Source: JBHEMT01 sp046262435
GTDB lineage: Bacteria > Chloroflexota > Dormibacteria > Aeolococcales > Aeolococcaceae
Length of the DNA stretch: 53,139 bases
Direction of reading: 5' to 3'
Assembly: GCA_046262435.1 (NCBI GenBank)
Contig: JBHEMT010000071.1
Coordinates: forward strand, 1-53,139
Every line of letters starts with the position of its first letter. Position 1 is the stretch's first letter. Positions 50,273-53,139 of the stretch are shown piece by piece. The notes below the pieces were generated by a model that was not told where the DNA came from, made no database searches, and worked only from the letters and a program-made list of their open reading frames with translations. Both the position numbers and the translations under genes were made by a program.

Positions 50273-52081
50273 ATGCCGCGCCTCGAACTCGTCGAGACGG
50301 CGCTGCGGGGTGGTCAGCAGGCGATCCTCCTGAGCCGCCTGCGCCGCCGCCATCTTCTGCCCGTGGTCGCGGCGCTCGACAGTTGCGCGCTCAGCGCCAT
50401 CGACGCCTTCGGCGGTGCCACGTTCGAGGCCTGCCTGCGCTTCCTCGCCGAGGATCCCTTTGACCGGCTGCGCGCCGTGAGGGAAGCCGCGCCGGGGACG
50501 GACCTGCTCGGAGTGCTCGCCGGACAGGCCCTGGTGGGCCACCAGCAGGTGGCCGACGACCTGGTCGACGTCTTCATCCGGGTCGCCGCGGAGGCCGGCG
50601 TCGACGTCTTCCGGGTGCACGACCCGCTCAACGACACCCGCAACCTGGAGCGTCCCCTGGCCGCGATCCACGCCGCCGGCCGGACCGCCCAGGCGGCGAT
50701 CGTCTACACCGAGTCGCCGGTGCACTCGGTGGCCGGGTTCGTGGCCATGGGGCGCGAGCTGGCCGAGCAGGGCTACGACGCCCTGTGCATCTGGGATGAG
50801 CTCGGGCTGCTCGGCGCGGGCACCGCCGCCGAGCTGGTGCGCGGCCTGGTCACCGAGACGGACATCCCGGTGAGCCTGAGCTCGGGCTCGCTGACCGGCC
50901 AGGCCGGGATGGCCTACCTCGCCGCCGCCCAGGCCGGCGCCCAGTCGCTCGATGTCGCGCTCAGCCCGCTCGCGGGCGGAGCCTCCACCCCGGCAACCGA
51001 AGGCGTGCTGCACGCGCTGCGGGGCACCGGCCTGGAGTGTCCGGCGGACCCCGCAGCGCTCGACGAGGCCTCGGCCCAGCTCGCCACCCAGCTGCGCCAC
51101 TACGTGGAGCTCGTCGACCCAACCGCCGGCCGGTTGGATCGCACCGTGCTCGGCTCTGGTCTCCATCCGTCGACGGTTCGGCACCTGATGGTGGAGCTCG
51201 AGGAGCGGGGCATGCTCGACCAGCTCCCCGCCGCCGAGGCCGAGGTGGCCCGGGTTAGGGCTGAGCTCGGCCACCCGCCCCTGGTTACCCCGATCGCCGA
51301 GATAGTGGCCACTCAGGCGGTCTACAACGTCTGCGATGGCGACCGCTACGCCACCATCTCGCAGCAGGTCAAGGACTATTGCCTGGGCCTGTACGGCAGG
51401 TCTCCCGGGCCGATCGACGCGGCGGTGCACCGGGCCGTGAACGGTCGCGAGGAGGCGATCACCTGCCGCCCCGCGGACCTGCTTGAGCCGGGCGTTGCCG
51501 GGGCTCGCCGGGCCCTTGAGAGGGAGGGGGTGCCCGCCCCCGACGACGCCACGTTGGTCACCTTCGCGCTCTTTCCGGAGGAATACCTGGCGCTTCGCGC
51601 GGGGCGCGCCGAGGCGGAGCTGCTCGGCGACGAACCCGCGGCGCCTCCGGAGCCGGAACCGGCGGACCCGTCACCGGTCGAAGCCGAGGCTCAGGCGGAC
51701 GATGCGCCGGCAGTTGAACCGCCGCCTGACGATGTCAGGGAGCTCACCGTCGAGGTCGATGGCGAGACCTTTGCGGTTCGCGTGATTGCGCCCGCCGGGA
51801 GTTTGAGCGGCGGCGCAGGCGCCCTGGCCGGCCCTACGGGATCCGCTCCCAGCCCTCCTGCGGCGCGCGAGGGAACGGTCCTGGCGCCGATGCAGGGTCT
51901 GATCCTCAAGGTGCACATCCAGGCCGGGCAGACCGTGCGCATCGGGCAGACCCTGGCCGTGCTCGAGGCCATGAAGATGCAGAACGACATCACCGCCACC
52001 AGAGCGGGGACGGTCTCGGCGGTGTACGTCACCGAGGGCGACGTGGTGGCCGCCAAGGCACCGATCGCAGAGGTCGCCTAG
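50273..52081 (+). CDS. Biotin carrier protein with degenerate carboxyltransferase (PycB/OadA-like) domain
   Basis: A 602-residue protein with the layout of pyruvate carboxylase B / oxaloacetate decarboxylase alpha: HMGL-like barrel (~1-280), conserved carboxylase domain (~285-440; VTPIAEIVATQAV, DYCLGLYGRSPGPID), acidic/Pro linker (~450-488) and biotinyl domain ending with LEAMKMQ (biotin Lys568). Homology is clear (GGATFEACLRFLAEDP, FRVHDPLNDTRNLE). But the metal ligands are all lost: TLRD becomes ALRG (Gly13), CIKD becomes CIWD (Trp174), and HLHTHD becomes SLSSGS (201-206). It should not catalyse the usual pyruvate/oxaloacetate reaction. It probably carries biotin for the biotin carboxylase that begins two bases downstream. 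Start ATG 50273 fits the family N-terminus. Confidence 0.9.
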   Translation: MPRLELVETALRGGQQAILLSRLRRRHLLPVVAALDSCALSAIDAFGGATFEACLRFLAEDPFDRLRAVREAAPGTDLLGVLAGQALVGHQQVADDLVDVFIRVAAEAGVDVFRVHDPLNDTRNLERPLAAIHAAGRTAQAAIVYTESPVHSVAGFVAMGRELAEQGYDALCIWDELGLLGAGTAAELVRGLVTETDIPVSLSSGSLTGQAGMAYLAAAQAGAQSLDVALSPLAGGASTPATEGVLHALRGTGLECPADPAALDEASAQLATQLRHYVELVDPTAGRLDRTVLGSGLHPSTVRHLMVELEERGMLDQLPAAEAEVARVRAELGHPPLVTPIAEIVATQAVYNVCDGDRYATISQQVKDYCLGLYGRSPGPIDAAVHRAVNGREEAITCRPADLLEPGVAGARRALEREGVPAPDDATLVTFALFPEEYLALRAGRAEAELLGDEPAAPPEPEPADPSPVEAEAQADDAPAVEPPPDDVRELTVEVDGETFAVRVIAPAGSLSGGAGALAGPTGSAPSPPAAREGTVLAPMQGLILKVHIQAGQTVRIGQTLAVLEAMKMQNDITATRAGTVSAVYVTEGDVVAAKAPIAEVA

Positions 52082-52083
52082 CC

Positions 52084-53139
52084 ATGTTCCGCAAGGTGCT
52101 GGTCGCCAACCGGGGCGAGATCGCCCTGCGGGTCATTCGTGCCTGCCGCGACCTGGGCATCATCGCCGTCGCCGTCCACAGCGAGGCGGATGCACGGGCC
52201 GCCCATGTGCTTCTCGCCGACGAGGCGTACGAGATCGGCCCGCCGCCCTCCGCGCAGTCCTACCTGGTCGGGGAGCGCATCCTTGAGGTCGCCCGGCGTT
52301 GCGGCGCCGAGGCGATTCACCCCGGCTACGGTTTCCTCAGTGAGAACGGCGAATTTGCGCGGTCCTGCGCCGAGGCGGGAATCACCTTCATCGGCCCGAG
52401 CCCCGAGGCGATGGCCGCAATGGGCGAGAAGGTACCCAGTCGCGAGCGCATGGAGCGTTCCGGGGTGCCGGTCGTCCCGGGCTCGGGCGCTCTGGCGGGC
52501 ATCGAGGAGGCAGTGGCCGCCGCCGCCAAGGTTGGCTACCCGGTGCTCATCAAGGCGAGCGCAGGAGGCGGTGGGATCGGCATGAAGATTGCCCGCGACG
52601 AGGCGGAGCTGCGCGCCGGTCTGGAGTCGGCGCAGTCAACCGCCAAGCGGGCCTTCGGCAACGACACCGTCTTCCTCGAACGCTACGTGGAGGATCCGCG
52701 CCACATCGAGATCCAGGTTCTGGCCGACAGCCAGGGCAACTGCATCTCCCTGGGCGAGCGCGAGTGCTCGATCCAGCGGCGCCATCAGAAGATCCTCGAG
52801 GAAACCCCGAGCCCGGCGATCGACGAAGCCACTCGACAGCGCATGGGCGAGGCGGCCGTGCGAGCCGCGCAGGCGGTGGGGTACACCAACGCAGGCACCG
52901 TCGAGTTCATCTTCAGCCACGGCGATTTCTTCTTCCTGGAGATGAACACCCGCCTCCAGGTGGAGCACCCCATCACTGAGGAGGTGACCGGCATCGACCT
53001 TGTCGTCGAGCAGCTGCGCATCGCCGCGGGGGAGCCGCTGCGGCTGCGCCAGGACCAGGTGAGCCGCCGGGGTCACGCCATCGAGTGCCGTGTCAACGCC
53101 GAGAACCCGGCGAGAAACTTCATGCCTGCACCCGGTCGG
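52084..53139 (+). CDS. accC: Biotin carboxylase subunit (3' truncated by the window)
   Basis: ATP-grasp enzyme that carboxylates biotin on the carrier protein with bicarbonate. The 352 residues present cover the N-terminal and ATP-grasp domains. The start is VLVANRGEIALRVIRACRDLG; further motifs are IHPGYGFLSEN, VLIKASAGGGGIGM, RHIEIQVL, RECSIQRRHQK and FLEMNTRLQVEHPITE. Known catalytic Lys, His, Glu, Asn and Arg positions are retained. The glycine loop reads AGGGGIGM where E. coli has GGGGGRGM. ATG 52084 lies two bases after the carrier gene. The frame is open to the right edge. Confidence 0.95.
   Translation, partial: MFRKVLVANRGEIALRVIRACRDLGIIAVAVHSEADARAAHVLLADEAYEIGPPPSAQSYLVGERILEVARRCGAEAIHPGYGFLSENGEFARSCAEAGITFIGPSPEAMAAMGEKVPSRERMERSGVPVVPGSGALAGIEEAVAAAAKVGYPVLIKASAGGGGIGMKIARDEAELRAGLESAQSTAKRAFGNDTVFLERYVEDPRHIEIQVLADSQGNCISLGERECSIQRRHQKILEETPSPAIDEATRQRMGEAAVRAAQAVGYTNAGTVEFIFSHGDFFFLEMNTRLQVEHPITEEVTGIDLVVEQLRIAAGEPLRLRQDQVSRRGHAIECRVNAENPARNFMPAPGR

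Overview
The window is a GC-rich (about 70%), gene-dense chromosomal segment from a free-living bacterium. GTG and TTG starts are frequent, stop/start overlaps (ATGA, GTGA, TGATG) are common, and several TAnnnT promoters sit only 5-9 bases before an ATG, which suggests leaderless transcripts. Gene content (GuaB3-type IMP dehydrogenase, ECF transporter, Get3d-like ATPase, lipoprotein-anchored peptide importer) fits the Actinomycetota / Chloroflexota / Dormibacterota neighbourhood. No rRNA, tRNA, CRISPR array, insertion sequence, phage gene or integration site was seen, so this looks like core chromosome with some lineage-specific genes.

Layout. 1-4.0 kb: a truncated alpha/alpha-toroid surface protein and a complete ECF vitamin transporter (T, fused A-A', S), possibly for corrinoids. 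4.0-5.4 kb: YbdK-type carboxylate-amine ligase. 5.4-9.1 kb (minus): single-span C-terminally anchored protein, Get3d-like ATPase, small helical protein, Nudix hydrolase, M20 amidohydrolase. 9.2-11.1 kb: DUF72 protein and YchF. 11.1-14.3 kb (minus): hom-thrC-thrB. 14.4-17.7 kb (minus): histidine kinase and NarL-type regulator, divergent from a dipeptide/oligopeptide ABC importer (17.9-25.2 kb) whose last ATPase carries a large N-terminal membrane domain. 25.2-28.6 kb: GT-C type membrane protein, thiolase, REC-only regulator. 28.6-32.7 kb (minus): YdcZ-type transporter and cobalamin-dependent MetH. 32.8-33.6 kb: an N-terminally extended, solitary infA plus an unknown membrane-anchored protein. 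33.7-36.2 kb (minus): epimerase, flippase-like protein, unknown protein. 36.3-40.3 kb: His/Gly-rich secreted protein, diguanylate cyclase, threonine aldolase. 40.4-43.3 kb: histone-like STAKR-repeat protein divergent from a PhaR-type protein and glutamate dehydrogenase. 43.3-49.1 kb: SDR protein, then guaB3-guaA-purD-purE. 49.1-50.1 kb (minus): pirin. 50.3 kb to the end: a biotin carrier protein with a degenerate carboxyltransferase domain, then biotin carboxylase (runs off the window).

The most notable observation is the 50.3-52.1 kb protein. It looks like a pyruvate carboxylase / oxaloacetate decarboxylase carboxyltransferase subunit with an intact biotin site, but the metal-ligand positions (Asp, Lys, His, His) are all replaced (Gly13, Trp174, Ser203, Gly205). 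It is coupled to an apparently intact biotin carboxylase. Other points of interest are the DppF-type ATPase fused to about eight membrane spans, the Get3d-like ATPase next to a possible tail-anchored client, the extended IF-1, and the histone-like protein beside the PhaR-type protein. All family assignments come from reading motifs; no database search was possible.
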